Below, piece after piece: positions 15,919-23,460 of a DNA stretch of 64,000 nt. The DNA comes from Streptococcus mitis (GTDB taxonomy: Bacteria > Bacillota > Bacilli > Lactobacillales > Streptococcaceae). The stretch spans positions 52,891 through 116,890 of the forward strand of contig NZ_SWFJ01000009.1 of NCBI RefSeq assembly GCF_005144795.1. The letters run 5' to 3'. How positions within the stretch are numbered: position 1 is the stretch's first letter; the number at the start of each line of letters is the position of its first letter. Made by a program: the position numbers and the translations under genes. The notes under the pieces are model-generated. The model did not search any database. It was not told where the DNA came from and saw only the letters and a list, made by a program, of their open reading frames with translations.

Positions 15919-16024
15919 TGATATAATTAAATAAATACCTAACTAAATCCCATACTTGCTTTTTGTGGTTTTAGTTGTTTGAGTGAAAAGCCTTGCTAGT
16001 TTGCCGACTGTCTAGGCTTTTTTT
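15919..16024 (+). ncRNA. Candidate small RNA of the satellite
   Basis: TGATATAAT at 15919-15927 should start an RNA near 15934. It ends at AAGCCT/TAGGCTT with a run of seven T. About 90 bases lie between, with no ribosome site or frame. It includes the first copy of the direct repeat that recurs just upstream of the integrase. It would run against the leftward operon and might be an antisense or trans-acting regulator. Confidence 0.4.
15931..15961. repeat. 31-bp direct repeat, copy 1
   Basis: ATAAATACcta then ACTAAATCCCATACTTGCTT. The second copy is at 16999-17029 with two differences, immediately upstream of the integrase. Confidence 0.65.
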
Positions 16025-16063
16025 GTTGCTTAGATTTCTATAAGTGAAAGGTAGCAAGAAATC

Positions 16064-16252
16064 TTATAAATCTTCTACTAGCCAGTTCATAACTGCCTCA
16101 TAGATACGCTTTGGAGCGTTATAGTTCCCAGTTTCAACCTTGTTTAATGTTGTCCTAGCAATTCCAAGGGCTAAGGCTGTCTGACTTTTAGTTAAATTCT
16201 GTTTTCCCCTTTTTGATCGTATTTTTTCAGCTATTTCTACACTGATTAGCAT
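16064..16252 (-). CDS. Cro-like repressor, small HTH protein
   Basis: 62 residues from MLISVEIAEKIRSKRGKQ, with GAGGAGGTGCC directly ahead; a longer upstream start lacks a site. SKSQTALALGIARTTLNKVE is a classical XRE helix-turn-helix. It is transcribed away from the cI-like gene across a shared operator region, the usual lysogeny-switch layout. Confidence 0.75.
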   Translation of the reverse strand: MLISVEIAEKIRSKRGKQNLTKSQTALALGIARTTLNKVETGNYNAPKRIYEAVMNWLVEDL

Positions 16253-16275
16253 AAGGCACCTCCTCAATTTATTCA

Positions 16276-16385
16276 CTATCATTTTGATAGTAAGATTAGT
16301 TTATATTATCTTTTTGATAATGTCAAGTATTTTTATTGACATTTTGATAATTTTTTTGCTCATTGTTATCATTTTGTGTTATAAT
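16276..16385. promoter_or_regulatory. Operator region of the satellite switch
   Basis: Four related palindromes lie here: CTATCATTTTGATAG (16276-16290), ATTATCTTTTTGATAAT (16305-16321), a half-like TTGACATTTTGATAAT (near 16336-16351) and TTATCATTTTG (16366-16376). The leftward promoter TTGACA-17-TAAACT has one operator inside its spacer. The rightward promoter has TGTTATAAT at 16377-16385. This is a standard two-repressor switch. Confidence 0.7.
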
Positions 16386-16408
16386 CATTTTTGAAAGGTA
16401 GTTAAAAT

Positions 16409-16879
16409 ATGGATAATAGACTGAAAGAACTTAGGAAACAGAACGGAATTTCTCTAAAAAAACTAAGCCAAAAACTTAATGAGCTTTATGGTGTTACTGT
16501 GAGTGATAGCCAACTTTCTTATTATGAAAACGGCAAACGATCTCCCAGAAATGGGAAGGTATGGATATATTTAGCCACTTTTTTTAATGTTCCTGTCGGT
16601 TACCTATTAGGGTATCAAGATGACCAAAAAGTATATGACTCAAGGAGTTCGCCACACTCTCAAAAAAATCTTGATTTCTTAAAAGATATTGAAGAAGTCA
16701 AAAAAATAAAGACTGATACCTTAATAGCTTTAGAATTTATAGAGCATATCTGTAGCCGTTTATCACAATATGAAGTAGTTAAACCAGACTCTTATGCCTC
16801 TGATATAGAGAATATCTTAGATACTTTACTAGACTTTCTAAGCGACCTAGAGCGCATTGAAGACTCTTTAACAAAATAA
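16409..16879 (+). CDS. cI-like repressor, XRE family
   Basis: 156 residues. The N-terminal helix-turn-helix domain (LKKLSQKLNELYGVTVSDSQ then SYYENGKRSPRNGKVW, and FFNVPVGYLLGYQDD) is XRE type. The C-terminal 80 residues are helical with no protease motif, so induction is probably by protein partner rather than RecA-driven self-cleavage, as in many satellites. It is divergent from the Cro-like gene. Confidence 0.8.
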   Translation: MDNRLKELRKQNGISLKKLSQKLNELYGVTVSDSQLSYYENGKRSPRNGKVWIYLATFFNVPVGYLLGYQDDQKVYDSRSSPHSQKNLDFLKDIEEVKKIKTDTLIALEFIEHICSRLSQYEVVKPDSYASDIENILDTLLDFLSDLERIEDSLTK

Positions 16880-16998
16880 CCCCTAAAACGCTCTCTAAGC
16901 GATTTTATAGCTCAGCTATATAAAAATTATCATCACACCTAAAACAAACGAAAATAGGGCTTTCTCGTAGCTCTCAGCACTATATAAAGACAATATTC

Positions 16999-17029
16999 AT
17001 AAATACTTGACTAAATCCCATACTTGCTT
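16999..17029. repeat. 31-bp direct repeat, copy 2
   Basis: ATAAATACttg then ACTAAATCCCATACTTGCTT, 24 bases ahead of the integrase start region. It is the same sequence as at 15931-15961. It may be a recombination arm site or a shared regulatory leader. Confidence 0.65.
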
Positions 17030-17046
17030 ACTGATGTTAGAAAGGT

Positions 17047-18216
17047 ATGACTATGAATATTACAGAATACAAAAAGAAAAACGGTACTACAGTGTACCGC
17101 TCAAGCGTTTATTTAGGTGTTGATAAGCTTACAGGGAAAAAGGCTAGAACTACGGTCACGGCCAACACTAAAAAGGGCGTTAAAATCAAAGCTAGGGAGG
17201 CTGTCAATGCTTTTGCAGCTAATGGATATAGTGTAAAGGAAAAACCGACCATTACAACCTATAGGGAGCTGGTCGCTTTATGGTGGGAGAGTTACAAGAA
17301 TACAATCAAGCCAAATTCCCAGCAATCCATGGAGGGGATCGTAAGGCTTCATATTTTGCCTGTATTCGGTGATTACAAGCTAGACAAGCTCACTACTCCC
17401 ATTATCCAGCAACAAGTCAATAAGTGGGCTGACAAGGCCAATAAGGGCGAAAAAGGGGCATACGCAAACTATAGCTTTCTAAACAATATAAACCGCCGTA
17501 TACTCCAGTATGGCGTGACTATGCAAGTAATCCAGCATAACCCTGCGCGTGATGTCATTATCCCACGTAAACAACAAAATAAAGAGCATAAGGTCAAATT
17601 TTTCAGCAACCAGGAACTAAAACGGTTTTTAGACTACCTGGAAGATTTGGATCAGTCTAGTTATGAGAATTTCTTTGACTACGTGCTTTATAAGACGTTG
17701 CTGGCTAGTGGTTGCCGTATCGGTGAGGCTTTAGCTCTTGAGTGGTCTGATATTGACCTTAAAAAAGGCACTATCAGCATATCTAAGACTCTAAATAGAT
17801 ACCAGGAAACAAACACGCCTAAGTCTAAAGCAGGTCTAAGAGAGATTGACATAGACAAGGCTACAGTTTCCCTACTCAAACAGTATAAAAAACGTCAACA
17901 AGTCCAGTCATGGCAACTAGGACGGTCTGAGGGGATTGTCTTTACTCCTTTTACCACAAAATACGCCTACGCTTGTTTGCTAAGAAAGAGACTACAAAGT
18001 CACTTTAAAGCTGCTGGCGTTCCTGATATTAGTTTCCATGGTTTCAGACATACTCACGCTACAATCATGCTATACGCTGGCATAGAGGCGAAAGATTTAC
18101 AGTATAGACTAGGACACTCTAATATCTCAATGACTTTAAATACTTATGTCCATGCTACCAAAGAGGGTGCAAAAAAAGCCGTCTCAATCTTCGAGGCAGC
18201 TATCAGCAATTTATAA
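17047..18216 (+). CDS. int: Tyrosine integrase of the satellite
   Basis: 389 residues, full length for the phage/ICE tyrosine recombinase family. An N-terminal arm-binding domain (VYRSSVYLGVDKLTGKKART) is followed by the core-binding domain (about 70-160) and the catalytic domain with R224 in CRIGEAL, H331 and R334 in HGFRH, H357 in LGHSN and Tyr367 in NTYVH. A second ATG at 17053 is better spaced from AGAAAGG and may be the true start. It sits 164 bases from the attachment core at 18380, as expected for the element's right end. Confidence 0.92.
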   Translation: MTMNITEYKKKNGTTVYRSSVYLGVDKLTGKKARTTVTANTKKGVKIKAREAVNAFAANGYSVKEKPTITTYRELVALWWESYKNTIKPNSQQSMEGIVRLHILPVFGDYKLDKLTTPIIQQQVNKWADKANKGEKGAYANYSFLNNINRRILQYGVTMQVIQHNPARDVIIPRKQQNKEHKVKFFSNQELKRFLDYLEDLDQSSYENFFDYVLYKTLLASGCRIGEALALEWSDIDLKKGTISISKTLNRYQETNTPKSKAGLREIDIDKATVSLLKQYKKRQQVQSWQLGRSEGIVFTPFTTKYAYACLLRKRLQSHFKAAGVPDISFHGFRHTHATIMLYAGIEAKDLQYRLGHSNISMTLNTYVHATKEGAKKAVSIFEAAISNL

Positions 18217-18303
18217 ATAGAAAAGGGTGTCCCATTTTGGGGCTACCCTCTTACTATACCTAAAATTAGTTATGGGTAACTAAAAGGGTAGTAAAATCAA
18301 AAA

Positions 18304-18335
18304 AAGCACTCTAGGATAGAGGCCTAAAGTGCTTA
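18304..18335. terminator. Hairpin between integrase and attachment site
   Basis: AAGCACTCTAGG pairs with CCTAAAGTGCTT. Only a short T/A stretch follows, so termination strength is uncertain. Confidence 0.4.
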
Positions 18336-18379
18336 ATATCAAGGTTTTACAGCCTATCTCATTTAATAAAATATTACAA

Positions 18380-18395
18380 CATTTTGTTGTAGAAT
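18380..18395. other. Right attachment site of the satellite; copy of the rpsD 3' end
   Basis: CATTTTGTTGTAGAAT differs from the authentic rpsD end at 27104-27119 by one base. Read on the minus strand it encodes the last residues F-Y-N-K-M-L, and the next codon is TAA. The element therefore carries a substitute end for rpsD. Confidence 0.7.
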
Positions 18396-18546
18396 AGATT
18401 TAGTATAAATTACACTTTGTTATGCTTTATAAATGTTGATTCTGTAGCATTTTTAGAATTTACATATTAAATAAAATAGATTAAACTTTACTCCAAGGTG
18501 GACAAAAAGGAGTACAAATTTCATGGTGATGAGTTCAGTAGGCAAG
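18390..18546. repeat. 157-bp direct repeat, copy 1 (element-end sequence)
   Basis: It begins TAGAATAGATTTAGTATAAA at the attachment core and ends GATGAGTTCAGTAGGCAAG. A nearly identical copy is at 20140-20296; partial copies are at 9391-9436 and 22912-22936. No gene lies in it. Confidence 0.85.
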
Positions 18547-18550
18547 AACT

Positions 18551-18578
18551 AGCACGTATTAATCGTGCTTTTTATCTT
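18551..18578 (+). terminator. Hairpin at the element end, facing the deaminase-like gene
   Basis: AGCACG and CGTGCT around TATTAAT, followed by TTTTTAT. It would stop transcription entering from the left; minus-strand stability is similar. Confidence 0.45.
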
Positions 18579-18601
18579 CCCTCTATAATCTTTTTATCAC
18601 C

Positions 18602-19933
18602 TTACTTTTTCCTACTCTTAGGAAATTTCTTTGAGATAATTTCGGCACATTTATCCATCTCTTCAATATCTTGTTCGGAAAGGTTCGATTCCGGTTCCAA
18701 GGGATCTATTATCTCTATTTTTAACTTAGCACCCTCTTTCTGATTAACAAAGTCAATAGTTCTTGAACAAATTTGACAAGGATATTTTGTAACTAAGAGT
18801 TCTATTTTCTCGTCAGCTACAAATTTTGGTGAAAACATCTTTGCAATTAACTTTCGTTCGCAACAAGTAAACATCCTGTTTAAATTCTCTTTTGAATCTG
18901 CATATTGAGAGTAGTTGATATATAAGTCAGGATTTACATAATACCTGGTATCAGGGGAAATTGAAACATACTCTACATCCCCCCCTAATAATTTTGCTAA
19001 AACATTTACAACTTTTTGTAAATTACTGCTATCTGCTCCATTTACTTTTATATTCTCATCTCTAACACCATTTAAGGTCATATAAATGATATTGTCTTTT
19101 ATTACCGAAGCATAGCATTTAATTCTGTCTTCCTTAGATTTATTTATTTTTAAATCATTGATTGCCTTAGAGTATCGTTCTGCCATTTCATATATATCTA
19201 ACCCTCTCCCTATTCTGTCTAACTCTGCTGTATTTAAACAGAATACAACAGATTCACATTTTTGTTGATATTCATCTAAAATATTCAATATTTTTCCACT
19301 TGTTTTGGTTAAATCTTCCCAGCTATCGCACGAGAAGAGTATTGAATTTTGGAGTTCCAAATCTTCAAAAAGAGCTGCATATATATAATTTAAAGAGTAT
19401 AGCCTTAACATCAATTTTTGATTTTCTGTTAATTGATCTATAACATAACTTTCTCTTTTCTTTGTTTCCTTATATAACTCAATATGGAGGTCGTCAACTA
19501 ATAAATCTATTTGTCGCTGATTCATCACGGAGAACAGAACTTGCCATCTATATCTCCAAAAGAAAAAAAACTCCTCACTGATATTCTTAAATATTTTCTT
19601 TAATTTGTCATCTAAAATCTCAACATTTTCTAATATATTGCATAATTCGTTCTGATAAAACAATTTCAGCCTTAAAATTCCACCATAACGATCAGTAACT
19701 TTCCTAATTATTTCATTATCAATGCTTTCTTCCGAGTATCCACCAACATTCTTATGTAATACTTCTACTGTATAAAAGTCGACTATTATATTTATGAAAT
19801 CAATTTCTTCATCAAGAATTAGCCCCTTATCTACCTCCACAACTCTACTTTCTTTATCTTGACCTAGAAAAAGCCATGGAGAATTAAGTTTTTCTTTTAA
19901 TTCCAAAATTGATTTGTTTTCTTTTCTGTCCAT
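18602..19933 (-). CDS. Large cargo protein with deaminase-like C-terminal domain
   Basis: 443 residues with no recognised full-length family. The first 340 residues are helical (FFFFWRYRWQVLFSVMNQRQ is one hydrophobic stretch, not clearly a membrane helix). Near the C-terminus, C357-C358-E359 in RMFTCCERKLIAKM is followed 26 residues later by P385-C386-Q-I-C389. A [H/C]xE plus PCxxC pair at this spacing is the zinc and catalytic signature of the cytidine-deaminase fold. Such domains act on nucleotides or nucleic acids in metabolism, toxins and phage defence. It is the only intact gene between two element-end repeats, which suggests selectable cargo. The ribosome site is weak. Function is inferred. 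Confidence 0.6.
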   Translation of the reverse strand: MDRKENKSILELKEKLNSPWLFLGQDKESRVVEVDKGLILDEEIDFINIIVDFYTVEVLHKNVGGYSEESIDNEIIRKVTDRYGGILRLKLFYQNELCNILENVEILDDKLKKIFKNISEEFFFFWRYRWQVLFSVMNQRQIDLLVDDLHIELYKETKKRESYVIDQLTENQKLMLRLYSLNYIYAALFEDLELQNSILFSCDSWEDLTKTSGKILNILDEYQQKCESVVFCLNTAELDRIGRGLDIYEMAERYSKAINDLKINKSKEDRIKCYASVIKDNIIYMTLNGVRDENIKVNGADSSNLQKVVNVLAKLLGGDVEYVSISPDTRYYVNPDLYINYSQYADSKENLNRMFTCCERKLIAKMFSPKFVADEKIELLVTKYPCQICSRTIDFVNQKEGAKLKIEIIDPLEPESNLSEQDIEEMDKCAEIISKKFPKSRKK

Positions 19934-19983
19934 ACTAGCCTCAATGTATTAAAGTGTCTTTTAATATTATTTTATCAAAATTA

Positions 19984-20139
19984 TTACCATTGTCTATACT
20001 CTTTCTCCAACTTATGCATATCTACTGAATGAAGCACTAAATCCCGATACTTCCAAGTTGATAGCAGGTAATCTAGTAACTCTTTATCTTCTACCTTGAA
20101 ATCTAATATGAGCAATAACTTTACCTTGTATTTGTTCTC
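19984..20139 (-). pseudogene. C-terminal fragment of an unknown gene, cut at the repeat
   Basis: An open frame enters from the repeat boundary at 20140. It reads LENKYKVKLLLILDFKVEDK, then ELLDYLLSTWKYRDLVLHSV and a stop at 19984-19986. Composition is protein-like. The 5' part is replaced by the 157-bp repeat. It lies 50 bases upstream of the deaminase-like gene on the same strand, so it may be what remains of an operon partner. Confidence 0.45.
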
Positions 20140-20296
20140 TAGAATAGATTTAGTATAAATTACACTTTGTTATGCTTTATAGATGTTGATTCTGTAATGT
20201 TTTTAGAATTTACATATTAAATAAAATAGATTAAACTTTACTCCAAGGTGGACAAAAAGGAGTACAAATTTCATGGTGATGAGTTCAGTAGGCAAG
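20140..20296. repeat. 157-bp direct repeat, copy 2
   Basis: About 97 percent identical to 18390-18546 (differences mainly near the middle). The left border coincides with truncation of the gene fragment ending at 20139. Confidence 0.85.
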
Positions 20297-20335
20297 TAAG
20301 AAGTACCATTTAGGTACTTTTTATTTTACTCTATT
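20297..20335 (+). terminator. Hairpin after repeat copy 2
   Basis: AAGTACC and GGTACTT around ATTTA, with TTTTATTTTA following. It occupies the same place as the hairpins after the other copies but has a different sequence. Confidence 0.5.
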
Positions 20336-20361
20336 CATCTTGTAGATTAAGGTTGTATATT

Positions 20362-20421
20362 TACTTTAGTTAAAAATAATTTAAAAAAGATTAACTAAAG
20401 TATATTTATTTGTAGTATAAT
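20362..20421 (+). promoter_or_regulatory. Promoter and operator of the lipoprotein gene cluster
   Basis: A perfect 12-bp inverted repeat, TACTTTAGTTAA and TTAACTAAAGTA, 17 bases apart, overlaps the -35 region of a promoter with -10 TATAAT at 20416-20421. A dimeric regulator, perhaps the XRE protein at 22951, could bind it. Confidence 0.5.
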
Positions 20422-20474
20422 TAGGGTAGTGTTTAACAATATTTTAAACATAAATATAAAACAGGAGGCTTTTT

Positions 20475-20933
20475 ATGAATAAAAAGAAAATATTGGGAGT
20501 TATATTATTGTCTATTCTTTTTGTATTGGCTGGTTGTAGCAAGAAAGAATTAAGTAAAATCGAAATGATTGAGGGAAGCTATAATACAGATTTAGGACTT
20601 ATAACCATAGATAAAGATAAAAAACTAGTTGGTTTTGAGGGGGTTGGTTATATACGTTTCAAAGAAGATGTTGATAAAATGAAAAAGGAAAGTCTATCAG
20701 ACTATTTTGGTGCTGGTGCTACTAAAAATGAATTAAAAGAAAATGAAGCTGTTGTTGAAATTTCCAAGTCATCTAATGAAAAATCTGTTTATGAAATATC
20801 ATGGTCTGATAGTGATAAGACAAAAAAAGTTGACACCATAACTATAAATAATACCTTTAAAAAAACTTCTAAATTCCCTTTTACAGAACACGTTTATAAA
20901 AAGTATTCAGGAGTTAGAATACAAAATAAATAA
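20475..20933 (+). CDS. Lipoprotein of unknown function, 152 residues
   Basis: A signal peptide with lipobox LAGC (MNKKKILGVILLSILFVLAG, then Cys) predicts attachment to the outer face of the membrane. The mature part is small, lysine-rich and beta-patterned. No family is certain. AGGAGG precedes the start. First gene of a five-gene plus-strand block; its stop overlaps the next start (TAATG). Confidence 0.65.
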   Translation: MNKKKILGVILLSILFVLAGCSKKELSKIEMIEGSYNTDLGLITIDKDKKLVGFEGVGYIRFKEDVDKMKKESLSDYFGAGATKNELKENEAVVEISKSSNEKSVYEISWSDSDKTKKVDTITINNTFKKTSKFPFTEHVYKKYSGVRIQNK

Positions 20934-21211
20934 TGTTAGTACAGTTAGGAAAAGCTAAGAGGTTATTTCAATTTCTTTTAGTAGTGATGTTCTTGTTTTT
21001 GCTGTCAGGCTGTAGAAGTTCTCTAAACCGTATTGAAATTGGAGATGAAATCTATTTTTGGACTGTAGAACAGAATTTAGATACTGAAGAATTTGAATCT
21101 GTTAAGGTTACAGGGATAGTCTCACAAGTAGTTGAATATGAAGATTATTATATAGTGAGACTACAAGGAGATATAAGACCTTACCAGATAGATAAAGACA
21201 AATTTCACTGA
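20933..21211 (+). CDS. Small lipoprotein, 92 residues
   Basis: A hydrophobic signal ending in LSGC marks a lipoprotein. The mature 60 residues (EIGDEIYFWTVEQNLDTEEF, VTGIVSQVVEYEDYYIVRLQ) look like a small OB- or SH3-like beta barrel. It is translationally coupled to the lipoprotein gene before it. Family unknown. Confidence 0.6.
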   Translation: MLVQLGKAKRLFQFLLVVMFLFLLSGCRSSLNRIEIGDEIYFWTVEQNLDTEEFESVKVTGIVSQVVEYEDYYIVRLQGDIRPYQIDKDKFH

Positions 21212-21224
21212 TAAAAGGTAAAGT

Positions 21225-22205
21225 ATGAATAAAGGAAAAATTTTAAAGATAACTGAAAACACAGTGTACATAGGTTATGAAGATGGAAGTTTAAAGGAAA
21301 TTGCCATTGAATCTTGTGACTTTGAGCCTAAAATGGGTGATTATGTAGAGGTTTATGGTGATATTGCTATAAAGGTTGAAGTAAGTAATGAAAGTACCCC
21401 AGTTAAAAAATCAGAGGCTAAAGAAATATCATTAGTTAGCAAGATAAACCTGATTTTATTTGTAGTTTTGGCTATGATAATCCTAAGTGCTGCTTTTTAT
21501 GTGGGAGAAAGCATGTTGAAAGCTACAGCAATATTGTTTTTTGTAGTTTCGGTATTGATGATAGTATTAAATCTTATATTTATTATTATTTCATCTATTA
21601 AGAAGAGTGAAGTTAATAAAGAAAGTTCTATAAAATATTTTATTGTAGGTATTTTAACTGTTATTTTATCCATTGCTTTTGCTCAGTATGTAAATAATAC
21701 CCCTTCAAATTCAAAGAAGACTACATCACAGAGCACTTCTAAGTCCTCTACGTCGTCATCTAAGAATAGTTCTAGCTCTTCATCGTCTTCAAAGGCAAGT
21801 AGCTCTACTACACCTTCATCATCTAAAGAGAGTAGCCCTAGTTCATCTTCCTCAGTACCATCAAAACCTAAGATTACTGTAGACAATGATAAAGCAAATT
21901 ATGGTGAAGTGGATTATAATAGTTGGAATCATGATGAAGTAGCCGTAAATACTAAAGTAAGAGTATATGGGAAAGTTTTACAAGCTATGGAAGATAGGAA
22001 AGCCTATACTCTTCGTGTAGCTATAAATGATGACTATGATAAAATTATCTTAGTTTCTATTCCTTCGGAGTACAATAATAGAGTTATAGCTGAAGATGAC
22101 CATATAACATTGTACGGACTAGCACAAGGAAGACAAAGTTATGAAACGGTCTTTAAAGCTACAAAAACACTGCCTTATATGGTGGCTTACATGTATGACA
22201 ATTAG
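21225..22205 (+). CDS. Membrane protein: small N-terminal domain, three helices, Ser-rich linker, external domain
   Basis: 326 residues. Residues 1-55 form a compact beta domain (KITENTVYIGYEDGSLKEI, FEPKMGDYVEVYGD) shared by three other genes here. Three hydrophobic segments follow (about 70-92, 95-120, 130-150), then a Ser-rich stretch (about 158-210) and a C-terminal domain (about 215-326) with OB-like strands (NTKVRVYGKVLQAMED). A near twin is at 24793. The predicted topology puts the first domain inside and the last outside. Function unknown. Confidence 0.6.
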   Translation: MNKGKILKITENTVYIGYEDGSLKEIAIESCDFEPKMGDYVEVYGDIAIKVEVSNESTPVKKSEAKEISLVSKINLILFVVLAMIILSAAFYVGESMLKATAILFFVVSVLMIVLNLIFIIISSIKKSEVNKESSIKYFIVGILTVILSIAFAQYVNNTPSNSKKTTSQSTSKSSTSSSKNSSSSSSSSKASSSTTPSSSKESSPSSSSSVPSKPKITVDNDKANYGEVDYNSWNHDEVAVNTKVRVYGKVLQAMEDRKAYTLRVAINDDYDKIILVSIPSEYNNRVIAEDDHITLYGLAQGRQSYETVFKATKTLPYMVAYMYDN

Positions 22206-22213
22206 GAGAGGTT

Positions 22214-22627
22214 ATGAATACTTATAAAGTTATTAAAATCGAAGAAACTCTAATCTATTTAGGTAAAGATGATGGAACTTTGCTAAAAGTTGAACAGACT
22301 TCTTTTAATTTTGTACCACAACTAGGGGATATAGTAGAGGTATATAAATCTGAAGGAACCTATATCATAACTAAAAAGTCTAGTGAAGTTCTCACAGAAC
22401 AGAAAAAAGAAGAAAAAGGATATTGGACAGTAAAAAGAATTAAGTCTGTTGCATGGTGTGGGGTTATTCCCATTTTGATATGGCACCCTGTTTTTGCTGT
22501 AATCCCTTCAGTAATGTATCGCCTTCTAAAAGAAAAAGGAGAGAAAGATAGTGCTACTTTGATATTAGGAGCAACAATATTTGCTCTACTCCTATCAATA
22601 ATCGTTAGAGTACTTCTAACGCTCTGA
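22214..22627 (+). CDS. Short paralog with the shared N-terminal domain and two membrane helices
   Basis: 137 residues. The start KVIKIEETLIYLGKDDGTLL with NFVPQLGDIVEVYKS is the shared N-terminal domain. Two hydrophobic segments follow and the protein ends there, lacking the Ser-rich and external parts. It has its own start 8 bases after the previous stop with AGGAG. It may be natural or a shortened copy. Confidence 0.55.
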   Translation: MNTYKVIKIEETLIYLGKDDGTLLKVEQTSFNFVPQLGDIVEVYKSEGTYIITKKSSEVLTEQKKEEKGYWTVKRIKSVAWCGVIPILIWHPVFAVIPSVMYRLLKEKGEKDSATLILGATIFALLLSIIVRVLLTL

Positions 22628-22848
22628 TAAGAGGTAACACGTTTTTTAAGAAAATAGATGAGCGCTGGATATTCAAATTCGGTGCTTTCTTTTTTCTTTT
22701 TGTTTTTTAATCGACCTCTTCAATTAAGAAAAATAATTCTCATTCCTTATCTGAATAATGTAACCTCTAATCCTCACATTATACAAAAAGTACAGATAAT
22801 TTCTAATCGCCCGACCTACAGTTTACTATTAAAAATCACTTCGAGAGA
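22628..22848. other. Decayed sequence, no intact gene
   Basis: AT-rich, with several stops in every frame. It leads into the paralog fragment at 22849 and is probably the eroded remainder of that gene. Confidence 0.35.
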
Positions 22849-22911
22849 GACTATAACAATTTTAAGCATGATGAAATAGTAATAGATACTAAAGCAACTA
22901 TATATAGTTGG
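22849..22911 (+). pseudogene. Fragment of a further paralog, cut by an element-end repeat
   Basis: It reads DYNNFKHDEIVIDTKATIYS, which aligns with DYNSWNHDEVAVNTKVRVYG of the C-terminal domain at 21225 and 24793. It stops where the partial repeat begins at 22912. It therefore shows a lost copy truncated at the junction. Confidence 0.6.
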
Positions 22912-22950
22912 ATAGATTTAGTATAAATTACACTTTAGTACTTTTTATCA
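22912..22950. repeat. Partial element-end repeat, copy 3
   Basis: ATAGATTTAGTATAAATTAC plus ACTTT matches the start of the 157-bp repeat. Then AGTACTTTTTATC matches the terminator that follows copy 2, so the middle has been deleted. Confidence 0.6.
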
Positions 22951-23277
22951 CTAACTATCTTGGCTTAATTCAAGTATTTCCAGCACCTTATGAACAATCA
23001 TCTTATGCTGTGGATGTTTCTGAATCTTCAATAATAGTTCCATCATCTCTGTATCTTGTGCCACAGAATAAGGTAAGAAAAAATCACTCAATGGAACTTC
23101 CAAAGCATCAACAATCTTCACAAAAGTTTCCAAAGAGATATTTCTGTGACTATTCTCTATTTGACTGATATAAGGAACACTTAGATTTGTTCTTTCTGCT
23201 AATTCTTGCTGTGTAATCTTCTTTGAAACTCGTAAATCTCGTATCTGATTACTTATAGTTTCTAATATATCATCCAT
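22951..23277 (-). CDS. XRE-family transcriptional regulator
   Basis: 108 residues. The helix-turn-helix QQELAERTNLSVPYISQIEN lies at about 24-43, with a helical C-terminal region. It faces the upstream gene block and is divergent from the next block. The intergenic region has several TATAGATTAAA/TATAGTTTAAT-like repeats that could be its operators. It probably controls the membrane-protein cluster on both sides. Confidence 0.8.
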   Translation of the reverse strand: MDDILETISNQIRDLRVSKKITQQELAERTNLSVPYISQIENSHRNISLETFVKIVDALEVPLSDFFLPYSVAQDTEMMELLLKIQKHPQHKMIVHKVLEILELSQDS

Positions 23278-23460
23278 TCCTTCACCCTCTATGTTAAATC
23301 TACTATCTATCTTATAGATTAAACAATCAGGTTTACATTCTCTATAGTTTAATATTAAATAAAAATATATTCTATTGTTAAAGTTTGTGTGATATAATTA
23401 TAGCTATTAGGAAATATTTCTTCTATTTTATTAAATAAAGTTAAACATCGGAGGTTACAT
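23278..23460. promoter_or_regulatory. Divergent regulatory region of XRE gene and Excalibur gene
   Basis: It contains TTATAGATTAAAC, CTATAGTTTAATAT and related repeats, and a plus-strand extended -10 TGATATAAT near 23390-23398, about 60 bases before the next gene, which has GGAGG. Confidence 0.45.

Larger units (their letters stand above)
15724..16063. other. Non-coding region between the early switch and the leftward operon
   Basis: 340 bases. The right half contains the candidate small RNA at 15919-16024 and one arm of a 31-bp direct repeat. The left half (15724-15900) holds short inverted repeats but no recognisable gene. Confidence 0.45.

Noticed and set aside
16276..16385. Repeated ATCATTTTGATA motifs as a CRISPR or iteron array
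   Set aside because: Position between divergent cI- and Cro-like genes and overlap with both promoters make operators the better explanation.
9282..18380. Complete prophage
   Set aside because: It lacks portal, major capsid, tail, large terminase and lysis genes, and is only about 9 kb. A phage satellite fits better.
18498..18743. Plus-strand frame of 81 codons in the element-end repeat
   Set aside because: It crosses the terminator and the 3' end of the deaminase-like gene on the opposite strand and is not preserved at the other repeat copy.
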